Positions 1-9,349 of a DNA stretch of 64,000 nt are shown piece after piece. The first letter of the stretch is position 1, and each line of letters begins with the position of its first letter. Source of the stretch: Aureibaculum luteum (GTDB lineage: Bacteria > Bacteroidota > Bacteroidia > Flavobacteriales > Flavobacteriaceae). The DNA lies in contig NZ_QRGD01000002.1 of assembly GCF_003449015.1 (NCBI RefSeq), forward strand, positions 558,001 to 622,000, given 5' to 3'. A model generated the notes under the pieces. That model was not told the origin of the DNA and made no database searches. It saw only the letters and a list, made by a program, of their open reading frames with translations. A program made the position numbers and the translations under genes.

Positions 1-38
1 TTTTTTGTGGTAAAAAACGAAACTTTAATTACGAAAAA

Positions 39-581
39 ATGAAAAATCATCCTATTTATCTTATTTTAGTAATGGCATTTTTTAGTAGTTGTGCAAGTAC
101 TAAAGTTTTAGATAGCAGTAAAATAAAAGAATTAGTAACACATCAAATGTTTACTATCGAATCAGATATAGCTCAACCTATGGCTACTATAGGTTTGTCT
201 AAATTACAAAATTCAGGTATATTAGGTGTGGGAAATTCATCAAGTAATATTAGCCTTATAGGTAACAATAACTTTTTAAATATAAAAGGAGACTCAATTT
301 CTTCATATTTACCATATTATGGTGAGCGACAGTCAAACGTTGGCTATGGTTCAAACAATGGGGGTATTGAATTTGAAGGCCTAATTAAAAATTACGATAC
401 GGAATGGAACGCTAAAAAGCAATATTACACAATAACCTTTAAAGCAAAAAGTAATAATGAGTGGTTTGATGTTAGAATGAATTTATATCCAAACCTTAAA
501 AGTTATGTTACACTAAATAGTGCATCGCGAACTGGTATAACATATATTGGTAAAGTGAGTGCTTTACCAGAGGACGAATAA
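39..581 (+). CDS. DUF4251-type lipoprotein
   Basis: A 180-residue exported protein of unknown function. The N-terminus is a short lipoprotein signal with a lipobox (FFSSC, Cys18). The rest matches the DUF4251 pattern common in Bacteroidota: a Gly/Ser/Asn-rich middle and a C-terminal half with conserved features around EFEGLIKNYDTEW and a Tyr-rich strand YYTITFKAK, suggesting a small beta-sandwich in the periplasm or at the outer membrane. It stands alone and is convergent with the next gene. Family recognition is from memory; no function is known. Confidence 0.75.
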   Translation: MKNHPIYLILVMAFFSSCASTKVLDSSKIKELVTHQMFTIESDIAQPMATIGLSKLQNSGILGVGNSSSNISLIGNNNFLNIKGDSISSYLPYYGERQSNVGYGSNNGGIEFEGLIKNYDTEWNAKKQYYTITFKAKSNNEWFDVRMNLYPNLKSYVTLNSASRTGITYIGKVSALPEDE

Positions 582-608
582 CCATTTAATAATAAATAAT
601 CTTAAAAT

Positions 609-1238
609 CTAAGAATCTTCTACTGATACTTTATTTGTATTTCGTTTATAATTTCTATTAATAAAAAATTGAAACACAAAAATGAGCACAAATATATAAC
701 GTGCTACATTTGGTAATATAAATGCTAAAATAGCTGCCAATATCCAAACACTAAGTGCATTTAAACCTGTTAACGTGTGCCATCTAATAGCTAATGGCGT
801 TAGTTCAGGGTTGTTTTTTTCCTTTTTCATGATATACCTTATCATTATAAAATTTAAAAGTCCAATTGCTGAAAGATTGAAACAATAAAAGACAAACGGA
901 ATTACATAACCGAAACCACTCACATAAAATCCAGTAGAAAAGGGCATTAAAACGATAAAAAGTAATAGGAAAATATTAATCCATAATAATTTATTATCGA
1001 CGGTTGATACTAACCGCATAGAGCGTAAATGTGCTACCCAATACAAGGCTGTTACCAAAAAACTTACGACCAAACCAATAAAATTAGGGATTCTATTTGT
1101 CAATATATCCCATGAATTAAAGGTTGCAATAGCTTTGCTTGAGGGAATTGCAACTTCTAATACTAGCAAGGTCATTGCTATAGAATATACAGCATCACTA
1201 AAACTAATAATCCGATTTTTATCATAGGTTTGGTTCAT
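609..1238 (-). CDS. TMEM175-like (DUF1211) potassium channel family protein
   Basis: A 209-residue multi-pass membrane protein. It begins with the family signature in TM1 (RIISFSDAVYSIAMTLL, about residues 9-25), the FSDxxxSIAxTLL motif that lines the pore in bacterial TMEM175 channels. Five further hydrophobic segments follow, giving the six-helix layout and roughly 200-residue length usual for bacterial members, which are tetrameric K+-conducting channels of the inner membrane. It is convergent with the upstream lipoprotein and divergent from the gene at 1400. The family is clear; selectivity in this organism is inference. Confidence 0.85.
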   Translation of the reverse strand: MNQTYDKNRIISFSDAVYSIAMTLLVLEVAIPSSKAIATFNSWDILTNRIPNFIGLVVSFLVTALYWVAHLRSMRLVSTVDNKLLWINIFLLLFIVLMPFSTGFYVSGFGYVIPFVFYCFNLSAIGLLNFIMIRYIMKKEKNNPELTPLAIRWHTLTGLNALSVWILAAILAFILPNVARYIFVLIFVFQFFINRNYKRNTNKVSVEDS

Positions 1239-1347
1239 TTTCTTTAAATTATAGTTTCTATAAAACGAAAATTACTACATTTTCTACAAATATGTCCTAA
1301 ATGTTCTCGAATATATTTTCGCACCTTATCACTATAGATAGTCAATA

Positions 1348-1355
1348 TATATTTG
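1348..1355 (+). promoter_or_regulatory. -7 element TATATTTG
   Basis: TATATTTG fits the Bacteroidota TAnnTTTG -7 consensus and lies 44 nt before the ATG at 1400. No good TTG-type -33 element is seen at the usual spacing, so this is a partial promoter call. Confidence 0.4.
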
Positions 1356-1399
1356 CGGTATTCAATAAATAAAAAAAACAATTATAAAAAACCAACAAA

Positions 1400-2014
1400 A
1401 TGAAGAATTTATTAAAAATCACAAGTATTTGCTTAGTATTTACTTTATTCTCTTGTGGAGGATCAGATGCTCCACAAATGAATACAAAGGACGGGTTAGA
1501 AAAAATTAAGACCATTGCCAATGAGAAATTTGGAAGTGATATGGAAGTTTATTCCATGACCATTTATTCACAAGAAGATTTAAATTCTAGTTTAGGATTA
1601 GTAACCATGAAATATATAAAAGATGGCAAACGCTATTCTAGGATGTATTCTGAAAAAACAGCACACACTGAGGCTAAACTTCAAGATGAAAAAGCAGATT
1701 CTGATTCTTTTCAAAAGAAAATGTTTTTAGACAAGGCACAAGGTAAAATGAAAATTAGTGATATTGATACTGATAAAATCATCGCTAATATTGATAAAGC
1801 ACTTACATTAATGGGCGAAGATGTAGATACACATCAATTAAGAAATTACACAATAAATGTTGATCCTAAAACGAATGCTATAACAAGTGATTTTGAATTG
1901 CATGTAACGCAAAAAGGTGAAGGTACATCAATTGAAGGTCGTAACATCGTTACCAATTTTTATGAAGCAAACTTTGAAGCAGACGCTGAAGGAAATGTTG
2001 TAATGACAGACTAA
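1400..2014 (+). CDS. hypothetical lipoprotein
   Basis: A 204-residue exported protein not recognised as a named family. A lipoprotein signal ends in TLFSC (Cys19), followed by a short Gly/Ser linker. The mature part is charged, with helical stretches (residues 30-125, many Lys/Asp) and a beta-rich C-terminus ending in acidic residues. It is monocistronic: a -7-like box lies upstream and a strong hairpin terminator follows 25 nt after the stop. Probably an outer-membrane or periplasmic lipoprotein; no activity can be inferred. Confidence 0.7.
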   Translation: MKNLLKITSICLVFTLFSCGGSDAPQMNTKDGLEKIKTIANEKFGSDMEVYSMTIYSQEDLNSSLGLVTMKYIKDGKRYSRMYSEKTAHTEAKLQDEKADSDSFQKKMFLDKAQGKMKISDIDTDKIIANIDKALTLMGEDVDTHQLRNYTINVDPKTNAITSDFELHVTQKGEGTSIEGRNIVTNFYEANFEADAEGNVVMTD

Positions 2015-2039
2015 ATTTGTGGAAAGTTGCTATGAAAAA

Positions 2040-2066
2040 AAGCCCCTTATTTTAGAGGGGCTTTTT
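2040..2066 (+). terminator. rho-independent terminator
   Basis: A 7-bp stem (AGCCCCT at 2041-2047 with AGGGGCT at 2056-2062), an 8-nt loop and a T run, 26 nt after the stop of the lipoprotein gene. Confidence 0.85.
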
Positions 2067-2099
2067 ATATTTTAAAATCTAATATTTTTATCGTAAAAA

Positions 2100-3350
2100 A
2101 TGTATATGAACAGGTTATTTATATTTATTATCATTTTAAGTACTTTGTTATTGAATTGTCAAAATGAAGAAAAGGAGAACCAATTACTCCCAATTAGTGT
2201 CAATGGTAATTTTGGTTTTATCAATTATTCAGGTGAGATGATTATAGAACCCATCTATGATGATTTTGAAGGCTATTCTAACCGTATTATTGGTGTCGGG
2301 TTTAATGGTAAAGATGGTTTTATTAATGAAAAAGGAGAAGAGATTACAGGATTTATTTATGATCGTGTTCGTTATTTTAACGATGGCTTAGCAAGTGTAC
2401 GCTTAAACCGAAAATACGGATTTGTTAATTTCGAAGGAGATGTCGTAATTCCAATTAAATATGATTTTGTTTTTCATTTCAGTAATGGTATGGCAGCTTT
2501 TAGCAATATAGGCCAGTCTAGAATTTATGGATACCTAAATACAAAAGGAGATGTAATTGTAGAGCCTATTTTTAACGTAGCTAATTCATTTTATGAAGGC
2601 TTTGCTGCTGTAAAGGTGGATGATAAATATGGTTTTATAAACAAGAAAGGAGAATATATTACGGAGCTTGTGTATGACGAAGTTGGTGATTTTTTTCAAG
2701 GCTATGCGGCAGTTAGTAAAGATGGGTATTGGGGATTTATAGATTCTGATGGAAATGAACAAATTCCTTTACAGTATAGTGAGGTAAATCCATTTATTGA
2801 TGAATATGCTGTGGTAAAGGCAAGTTATTTTAAAAATGGAATTATAAACACTTCCAATGACACCATTGTCCCATTAGATTTTGAAGAATTAGAGAATTTT
2901 CAAGAAGACATGGCGGTGGCAACGTATTATAACAAGAAAAAAGGGTTTGTTGATAAAAAAGGAAAATGGGCCATTTCTCCAGTATATGATTATGCTCAAG
3001 GTTTTAGGGAAGGTTTAGCTGCTGTTGCTATGAGAGAGGGTAAAGAAGGAGAAGATGGAGACGTTCATTGGGGGTACATTAATAAAAAAGGGGAACAGGT
3101 TATTTCGCCTAAATTTGCTGTGGCTCAACCCTTTATTGATGGTATTGCGGTTGTGGCTATAAAAACTGGAAAATATGATTACACCTATGGTTATATTGAT
3201 ACAAAAGGTAATTATATTATAGAACCACGCTTTTTTAACGCCACTCCATTTTTTGAAGGTGTAGCGTCTGTGTTTGATAAAAATGCCAATCCTAAAAAAA
3301 ACTATATCGATAAAAAAGGAAAATTACTTTATACAGCAGATAAAAAGTAA
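2100..3350 (+). CDS. WG-repeat lipoprotein
   Basis: A 416-residue lipoprotein (LLLNC, Cys20; the second Met at codon 3, position 2106, could equally be the start). The mature protein is almost entirely WG (KWG-type) repeats: units of about 45-50 residues built on the pattern K-Y/W-G-(F/Y)-I/V-N/D-x-x-G, for example DGFINEKGE, KYGFVNFEGD, YWGFIDSDGN, HWGYINKKGE. Roughly eight units are visible. The repeats form beta-structured scaffolds in many bacterial surface proteins; their ligand is generally unknown. It lies between a terminator and a separate promoter, so it is transcribed alone. Confidence 0.85.
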   Translation: MYMNRLFIFIIILSTLLLNCQNEEKENQLLPISVNGNFGFINYSGEMIIEPIYDDFEGYSNRIIGVGFNGKDGFINEKGEEITGFIYDRVRYFNDGLASVRLNRKYGFVNFEGDVVIPIKYDFVFHFSNGMAAFSNIGQSRIYGYLNTKGDVIVEPIFNVANSFYEGFAAVKVDDKYGFINKKGEYITELVYDEVGDFFQGYAAVSKDGYWGFIDSDGNEQIPLQYSEVNPFIDEYAVVKASYFKNGIINTSNDTIVPLDFEELENFQEDMAVATYYNKKKGFVDKKGKWAISPVYDYAQGFREGLAAVAMREGKEGEDGDVHWGYINKKGEQVISPKFAVAQPFIDGIAVVAIKTGKYDYTYGYIDTKGNYIIEPRFFNATPFFEGVASVFDKNANPKKNYIDKKGKLLYTADKK

Positions 3351-3365
3351 TTCAAAAGAATAATT

Positions 3366-3393
3366 TTGTAATATTTAATTTTTATTAACTTTG
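3366..3393 (+). promoter_or_regulatory. Bacteroidota-type promoter (TTG-N17-TAACTTTG)
   Basis: TTG at 3366-3368 and TAACTTTG at 3386-3393 are separated by 17 nt, matching the flavobacterial TTG / TAnnTTTG promoter. The ATG of the BNR-repeat protein is 27 nt downstream. Confidence 0.65.
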
Positions 3394-3419
3394 AAATCTA
3401 ATCAACTTTTTATTAAGAC

Positions 3420-6400
3420 ATGCAAAATAGATTTCATTTGCTATTTTTCCTATTATTTATTCTACCACTATCACTTACAGCACAAGATTTTAATTCTTTA
3501 GAATATCGTACTGTTGGTCCCGAAAGAGGTGGACGAGTTACTACGGTAACGGGAACTGCACATTTCCCAGGTACATTTTACTTAGGAGCATCTGGTGGTG
3601 GTGTATGGAAAACGGATGATTATGGTACATCATGGAATAATATTTCTGATGGGTTTTTTAATACGCCATCAATTGGAGCTATTGAAGTCGCAACAAATGA
3701 CCCTAATATAATTTATGTGGGTACTGGTTCTGATGGTTTACGTAGTAATGTAATTACCGGTAAAGGGGTTTACAAATCAATTGATGCAGGAAAAAACTGG
3801 GAACACATCGGTCTAAATAAAACAGGGCAAATAGGTGCTATAGAAATAGATCCTACAGATAATAATACCGTTTGGGTGGCTGCCATCGGAAATGCTTTTG
3901 GGGCCAATACTGAACGTGGTATTTATAAAACAACTAATGGTGGTAAAGATTGGGATAAGGTATTGTATATATCGGATAAAGTTGGTTTTTCTGATTTAGA
4001 ATTACTTCCAGGAAATCCGAATATTGTTTATGCTGCGGCTTGGAAAGCAGAACGGAAGCCTTGGACCATTATTTCTGGTGGTAAAGCCGATGAAGGTGGA
4101 ATATACAAATCTATAAATGGTGGTAAAGATTGGGTTAAGCTGGAAGATGGATTGCCAAAAGACTTAATTGGTAAAATTGATTTAGCAGTATCGCCGGTAG
4201 ACTCAAGCATTTTATACGCAATCATAGAAGCTCCAGGAAAGGAGGGAGGTTTATATAAATCGGTAAATCAAGGTAAATCATTTACACATATTTCTGATAA
4301 TAAGGGCTTAGTAAATCGCCCATTTTATTATATAAATGTTGAGTTAGACCCTACAAATCCAGATATCGTTTATTCAAATGCAAATCCACTATTAAAGTCA
4401 ATTGATGGTGGTAAATTATGGGAGAGAATGAGCGTTCCTCATGGTGATAATCATGATATTTGGATAAACCCTAACGATCCAAATTTACTAATCCAATGTA
4501 ATGATGGTGGAGCCAATGTTTCTCATAATGGAGGTAAAACATGGTCAACACAATTTAATCAACCAACAGCAGAGTTGTATCAAGTAGAAGTAGATGATCA
4601 ATATCCATATTGGTTATATGCAGGTATGCAAGATAATTCATCTACCATTGCGGTACCTAGTTTTCCGCCAAGTGGTATTCAAAATCCGGGTACGGGTTGG
4701 ATAATAAATACTGGTGGTTGTGAAACAGGGCCTGGTGTACCAAAACCAGGAAATCATAACATAATATACGCCAATTGCAAAGGACGCTTTAGTGTATTTG
4801 ATAAACGCACAGGTACTGAAAAAAGTTACTATGTGGGTGCATCAAATATTTATGGTCATAATCCCAAAGATTTAAAATATAGGTTTCAACGCGTAGCTCC
4901 AATTCATGTATCACCGCACAACCCTGATATAGTTTATCACGGATCTCAACATGTACATAAAACAAGCAATGACGGACTCAATTGGGAAACTATTTCTCCT
5001 GATTTAACTGCTTTTGAAGCCGATAAACAAGTTATTTCTGGAAGTCCGATTACTAGAGACATTACAGGTGAAGAATATTACAGTACGTTGTATTCGATAC
5101 GTGAATCGAAGGTAAAAGAAGGTGTGATATGGACAGGTTCTAATGACGGTGTAATTTCTGTTACTCAGGATGGTGGTAAAACATGGAAAAATGTTACCCC
5201 TAAAAAGATACCAAAAGGTGGACGCGTAGAATCCGTTGAACCTTCACAATTTAATCCTGCAAAGGCATATATAGCTGTAGATAGACATTTATTAGGTGAT
5301 GCTAAACCCTATTTGTATAAAACAGATAATTATGGAAAAAGTTGGGAATTACTATCTACTGAAACAAACGGTATTCCTACTGATTATACAACACGTGTTT
5401 TAAGAGAGGACCCTGTACGTGAAGGTTTGTTGTATGTAGGAACTGAATTTGGAGTTTTTATTTCTTTCAACGATGGCAAAACGTGGATTAAATTTCAACA
5501 GAATTTACCAGTTACACCGATTACCGATATAAAGATTTTTAGAGGTGATTTAATTCTAAGTACTATGGGGCGTGGCTTTTGGATTTTAGATAATATTACC
5601 ACCTTAAGAGAACAAGCTATCAATACTTTAGCATATACGCCACATGTATTCAAACCTGATAATATCATACGCTATCGTTATCCAAAAGTAAGTAGCAGAG
5701 TTTTTCCTAATTACCCAAGAACCAGTGTAATTATTGATTATTTTATCCCGAAAGGAAATAAAGACGGGGTTCAATTAGAGATTTTTAATGATAAAAATGA
5801 ATCTGTTGTTACTATTGTAAGTGATAAAAAACAACTCAAATCTGAGGTAAAGGTTGTGGAAGATATGAACTTAAGTCATACTTTTCGATATGTAGATGCC
5901 AAACTAGAAGATAAACCAGGTTTAAATCGTTTTCATTGGGATCTTTCATCAAAGGGACCCTGGACAAAAAACGAAAAGAGAAGATATAAAAATGGTCCAA
6001 TGGTTGCTCCTGGATCATATATGGTGAAACTAACGGTGGGAACGAAAACATTTACACAGCCTTTTGACATTGTAATGGATCCAAGAGTTGAAGAAGCGGG
6101 TTTAACTAAAAATGATATTCAGACACAAATTAAAATGCAAAATAAAATAATTGACTTGTTATCTGAAGCAAATCAATTACAATCTAAATTAGAAAAAGAA
6201 GTTATAGCTGCGAAAGGAGAAAAATTAGATAAACTAAAGGCTATTTTGAAACAACTAAAGAATGATGAGGGTGCTTACCCTCAACAAATGTTAGTCTCTC
6301 AAATTTCGTATGTATTATACATGATAAGTGGTGCTGACCAATTACCTGGGCAAGAGGCTACAGATCGATACGAGGAGTTGAAGAAAAAATTTAATGCAAT

Positions 6401-6422
6401 TAAAATAGAAGCTGGACACTAA
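3420..6422 (+). CDS. secreted VPS10/BNR-repeat (sortilin-like beta-propeller) protein
   Basis: A 1000-residue exported protein with a Sec signal peptide (residues 1-22, cleavage after LSLTA). The body carries many Asp-box/BNR units (S/T-x-D-G-G-K-x-W), for example SIDAGKNW, TTNGGKDW, SINGGKDW, SHNGGKTW, TQDGGKTW and SFNDGKTW, so it folds as beta-propellers of the sortilin/VPS10 or glycosyl-hydrolase-like BNR class. The last 250 residues are a non-propeller region with a C-terminal coiled-coil-like segment (LLSEANQLQSKLEKE). Its stop overlaps the start of the aminotransferase gene by one base, so the pair is probably translationally coupled. Enzymatic activity is not evident. Confidence 0.85.
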   Translation: MQNRFHLLFFLLFILPLSLTAQDFNSLEYRTVGPERGGRVTTVTGTAHFPGTFYLGASGGGVWKTDDYGTSWNNISDGFFNTPSIGAIEVATNDPNIIYVGTGSDGLRSNVITGKGVYKSIDAGKNWEHIGLNKTGQIGAIEIDPTDNNTVWVAAIGNAFGANTERGIYKTTNGGKDWDKVLYISDKVGFSDLELLPGNPNIVYAAAWKAERKPWTIISGGKADEGGIYKSINGGKDWVKLEDGLPKDLIGKIDLAVSPVDSSILYAIIEAPGKEGGLYKSVNQGKSFTHISDNKGLVNRPFYYINVELDPTNPDIVYSNANPLLKSIDGGKLWERMSVPHGDNHDIWINPNDPNLLIQCNDGGANVSHNGGKTWSTQFNQPTAELYQVEVDDQYPYWLYAGMQDNSSTIAVPSFPPSGIQNPGTGWIINTGGCETGPGVPKPGNHNIIYANCKGRFSVFDKRTGTEKSYYVGASNIYGHNPKDLKYRFQRVAPIHVSPHNPDIVYHGSQHVHKTSNDGLNWETISPDLTAFEADKQVISGSPITRDITGEEYYSTLYSIRESKVKEGVIWTGSNDGVISVTQDGGKTWKNVTPKKIPKGGRVESVEPSQFNPAKAYIAVDRHLLGDAKPYLYKTDNYGKSWELLSTETNGIPTDYTTRVLREDPVREGLLYVGTEFGVFISFNDGKTWIKFQQNLPVTPITDIKIFRGDLILSTMGRGFWILDNITTLREQAINTLAYTPHVFKPDNIIRYRYPKVSSRVFPNYPRTSVIIDYFIPKGNKDGVQLEIFNDKNESVVTIVSDKKQLKSEVKVVEDMNLSHTFRYVDAKLEDKPGLNRFHWDLSSKGPWTKNEKRRYKNGPMVAPGSYMVKLTVGTKTFTQPFDIVMDPRVEEAGLTKNDIQTQIKMQNKIIDLLSEANQLQSKLEKEVIAAKGEKLDKLKAILKQLKNDEGAYPQQMLVSQISYVLYMISGADQLPGQEATDRYEELKKKFNAIKIEAGH

Positions 6423-7702
6423 TGAACGATCATAATAACCATCGTAGAAAATTCATAAAAACGATTTCTACAGCTATGGCTGGCTTTGCAGTTGCTCCTG
6501 CTTTTACCTCCACGAACTTTGATAAAGTTAATAATAGTACAAGTGATCTATCTCTTGTAAATGATAATTCAGAAGCCTATTGGGAAAAAGTAAAACAAGA
6601 ATTTCTTTTTGTTGATGGGCTTAAATATTTTAATAATGCTTCCTTGGGTTCTTCACCCGTTTTAGTACAACGAGCCACAAGAAATTTTAGAGAAACTTTA
6701 GATAGTTTTCCCTCTAAATATATGTGGGGTGGATGGGACGAAGAAAAGGAAAAAACGCGTCAAACCGTGGCTGACTTTTTTTCGGTATCTAATGAGGAAA
6801 TTGCCCTTATACATAATACCACAGAAGGCATGAATCTTATTGCCCGAAGTATGGACTTAAAAAAAGGAGATGAAGTTATTCTTATTGATCATGAACATAC
6901 GAGTGGTACCATACCTTGGGAAGTATGGCAAGAAACAAAAGGTGTGAAATTAGTAAGGCCTAAAGTACCTATTCTTCCAAAAAATAAAGAAGAACTCATT
7001 GCTATTTATAAAAAAGCCATTACGTCAAAAACTAAAGTGATTTCAATGTGTCACATGGTTAATACGAATGGTATGATATTACCAGTAAAAGAAGTTTCTG
7101 AAATGGCTCATAAAAAGGGCATTCTAGTAGCTGTTGATGGGGCTCAAGCAGCGGGTATGTTTAGTATTGATTTACATGATTTGGGTTGTGATTTTTATAC
7201 TGTAAGTTCTCATAAATGGTTGTTCTCACCAAAAGGTGTTGGTATTTTTTATTCAAAAAAAGAAAGCCAACAGTATCTAAAACCTTTAATGGTCTGTAAA
7301 GGACATAAAGATGAGACTATAAGACGTTTAGAGAATTACAACACACGTAACTTACCTGAAGTTTTAGGTTTAGGTGCGAGCATCAATTTTTTAAATGCCA
7401 TTGGTTTAGAGAAAATCCATAACAGGACGTATGAGTTAAAAAAGTACTTTAGAAACAAAATAGCAGTGAATGCTAGTTTAAAATTAAAAACACCAGCGGC
7501 TGATAACCTGTCCGCTGCCATTCAAGTAGTAGAAGTTATTGGCAAGCCAGTTTCTCGTGTAAAAACGAGATTAATTGACCAATATGGTATCGATTGCCGC
7601 CCTATGAGCTCCTTTGGTTTAAATGCGGTACGTCTATCTTTTGCTATTTACATCACCAAAAAAGATATTGATTATTTGGTAAATGCTTTAGAAAGTATAT
7701 AG
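6422..7702 (+). CDS. Tat-exported class V aminotransferase (isopenicillin-N epimerase-like)
   Basis: A 426-residue PLP enzyme of the cysteine desulfurase/epimerase fold. The PLP lysine is K265 in SSHKW, preceded by the conserved VDGAQAAG segment; N-terminal NTTEGMN binds the cofactor phosphate. The N-terminus has a twin-arginine signal (HNNHRRKFIKTISTAMAG), so the folded holoenzyme is probably moved by the Tat system to the periplasm. The ATG overlaps the TAA of the BNR protein (TAATG), implying coupled translation and a shared substrate or process. The substrate is unknown; free-standing secreted relatives are usually annotated only as aminotransferase class V. Confidence 0.85.
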   Translation: MNDHNNHRRKFIKTISTAMAGFAVAPAFTSTNFDKVNNSTSDLSLVNDNSEAYWEKVKQEFLFVDGLKYFNNASLGSSPVLVQRATRNFRETLDSFPSKYMWGGWDEEKEKTRQTVADFFSVSNEEIALIHNTTEGMNLIARSMDLKKGDEVILIDHEHTSGTIPWEVWQETKGVKLVRPKVPILPKNKEELIAIYKKAITSKTKVISMCHMVNTNGMILPVKEVSEMAHKKGILVAVDGAQAAGMFSIDLHDLGCDFYTVSSHKWLFSPKGVGIFYSKKESQQYLKPLMVCKGHKDETIRRLENYNTRNLPEVLGLGASINFLNAIGLEKIHNRTYELKKYFRNKIAVNASLKLKTPAADNLSAAIQVVEVIGKPVSRVKTRLIDQYGIDCRPMSSFGLNAVRLSFAIYITKKDIDYLVNALESI

Positions 7703-7808
7703 AAATGAACTTAATAACATACTTATTTTTTTGATTTATGATAAGTAGCTACATTTCTGTCCTAGATATTCTAAAAACAAAATACAATTTGAACCAACTT
7801 CTTTAATT

Positions 7809-9146
7809 TTATTTGGCAACATATTTTGGAATATTACACCCCATTCCTTGCCAAGGAAATATTCCAGCGGGCAATGCTTCATCAATGGTTATTAATGGGA
7901 GAAAAATTTCAGCATCCATAGCTACTGCACCACCTTGTACATTTAACCCTAGCATGCTTCTTAATTGATTGGCTCCAGAATTTGATACAGTTACCGCAGC
8001 ATCAACATCTGCTCTACTAATTTCTTTTCTATTTCCATAGATGTTTGCCCATCGTTCTGCCACTGAAATTTTAATCATCATACTCTGGTTGCCATCACTA
8101 TTCGGATCAATATGCATGGCTTCATCCAAAATATCGGCTACTGCCATTTTATCATTTATCTCTTTATAATCATATTTCCCATTTCCTGTAAATAGATTAT
8201 TTATCATAGTAAGTTTTGCCCCTTTATTATAAATACCACCCATATGTCCAAAACCTAGAGCATTATTTTCAACGGTTGCTATTAAATTTTGATCAAAAGC
8301 AAGAGCGTCTCCTCCGTAAGAGGCTACTGCATCATGTTTCCAAGAAAAAAGACTAGTGTTATGTTTAATTTTGAAAACCGGAAGTTTTGTAGCATCTGTT
8401 CCCATGTATCCCGTTCTAGCATGAATACCATATCCTGTATTATTGATCGTAAAATTGTTTTGAATAACTCCTTTACCACCTTCAAAAACTCTTACAGATA
8501 TAGCACCTTCAGTAGGTGCAGTATTCATTACAACACAATTTAAAACAGCAATATTTGTGTATTTACTTCCAACGATTACAATGCCTCCTGATTCTGGTGA
8601 TGGATTTTTTCCAGTTTTCGGATTCGCCATTCTACGTATTGCTAAATTTTTATCGGTATGATATCTATTTCTCGGGCCATTATCTATGATAATACCATCT
8701 ACAATAATTTCTGACCCCATTGATTTTTGACCATTACTCTCTCGTTGTTGGTCTGTTCTTATATAAATTCTAGGAGTAGTCAGTTTCATATACTCGTTGG
8801 TGCCCGTAAAAATGCTTTTATGTTCACCCCAAGGATCTCTTTTAGAGAATGTAGCATCATAACCTCCATAGATTTTCACAGGAACATTTATTTCGTCAGA
8901 GCCTCTGGCACCTTTACTCAAGTAAACGCCTTCAGCAACATGAATGCGATCGTTAGCTTTTAAATGATGTAAAATATTTCCTAAATCTTTTGCCGGACGT
9001 TCTTTTGTTCCTAATTGACCTGAGCCTGTATTTTTACTTACGTACCAGTCTCTTCCTTCATTAGAGAAAATTTGAGATGTATTTTGCGAAAAGGCAACGT
9101 TAAACACAGTGAATAGCGTAATAATTAATAAAATTTGATTTTTCAT
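7809..9146 (-). CDS. secreted right-handed beta-helix protein
   Basis: A 445-residue exported protein, taking the start at Met9 of the longest frame (position 9146), which begins a clean Sec signal (MKNQILLIITLFTVFNVAFS); an upstream ATG at 9170 would add eight residues before it. The mature region opens with a DUF1565-like start (WYVSKNTGSG, ERPAKDLGNIL, IHVAEGVYL) and continues with short beta-helix rungs rich in N-x-I/V turns. This is the parallel beta-helix fold of pectate-lyase-like surface proteins; no catalytic triad was identified. Its promoter carries the dyad operator and TANWTTGCA core shared with the two other operons of the locus, so it is probably controlled by the adjacent two-component system. 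Confidence 0.75.
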   Translation of the reverse strand: MKNQILLIITLFTVFNVAFSQNTSQIFSNEGRDWYVSKNTGSGQLGTKERPAKDLGNILHHLKANDRIHVAEGVYLSKGARGSDEINVPVKIYGGYDATFSKRDPWGEHKSIFTGTNEYMKLTTPRIYIRTDQQRESNGQKSMGSEIIVDGIIIDNGPRNRYHTDKNLAIRRMANPKTGKNPSPESGGIVIVGSKYTNIAVLNCVVMNTAPTEGAISVRVFEGGKGVIQNNFTINNTGYGIHARTGYMGTDATKLPVFKIKHNTSLFSWKHDAVASYGGDALAFDQNLIATVENNALGFGHMGGIYNKGAKLTMINNLFTGNGKYDYKEINDKMAVADILDEAMHIDPNSDGNQSMMIKISVAERWANIYGNRKEISRADVDAAVTVSNSGANQLRSMLGLNVQGGAVAMDAEIFLPLITIDEALPAGIFPWQGMGCNIPKYVAK

Positions 9147-9252
9147 TTGTATAAGTTTATATGTTAACAAGAGTAACTAACAACGACAACCAAAAGATGG
9201 CTCAACCATATTCTAGATTTATAAAAGTATTGTGATGTTGTCTATTTATAAT

Positions 9253-9321
9253 TGCAATATACCCTACAATTATGTTGGTAGTATCCAAGAATTCAGTGAC
9301 AATAAAAAAGTCTATGAATTC
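9253..9321 (-). promoter_or_regulatory. shared operator-promoter, copy 1
   Basis: Reading the minus strand toward the beta-helix gene: dyad AATTCA-N19-TGAATT (9290-9320), A/T-rich spacer with GTCTAT next to the right arm on the plus strand, then core TATATTGCA (9253-9261). The G of plus-strand GAATTC (9316) is 62 bp from the G of plus-strand TGCA (9254). The same spacing occurs at 11194-11262 and 16112-16180. It probably binds the NarL-type regulator encoded next door. Confidence 0.65.
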
Positions 9322-9349
9322 ATATAGGTTTTAGATATTGGTTGAAAAG

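Noticed and set aside
8289-8963. Plus-strand open frames inside the beta-helix gene
   Set aside because: Antisense shadows of a long, signal-bearing minus-strand gene; no family motifs.
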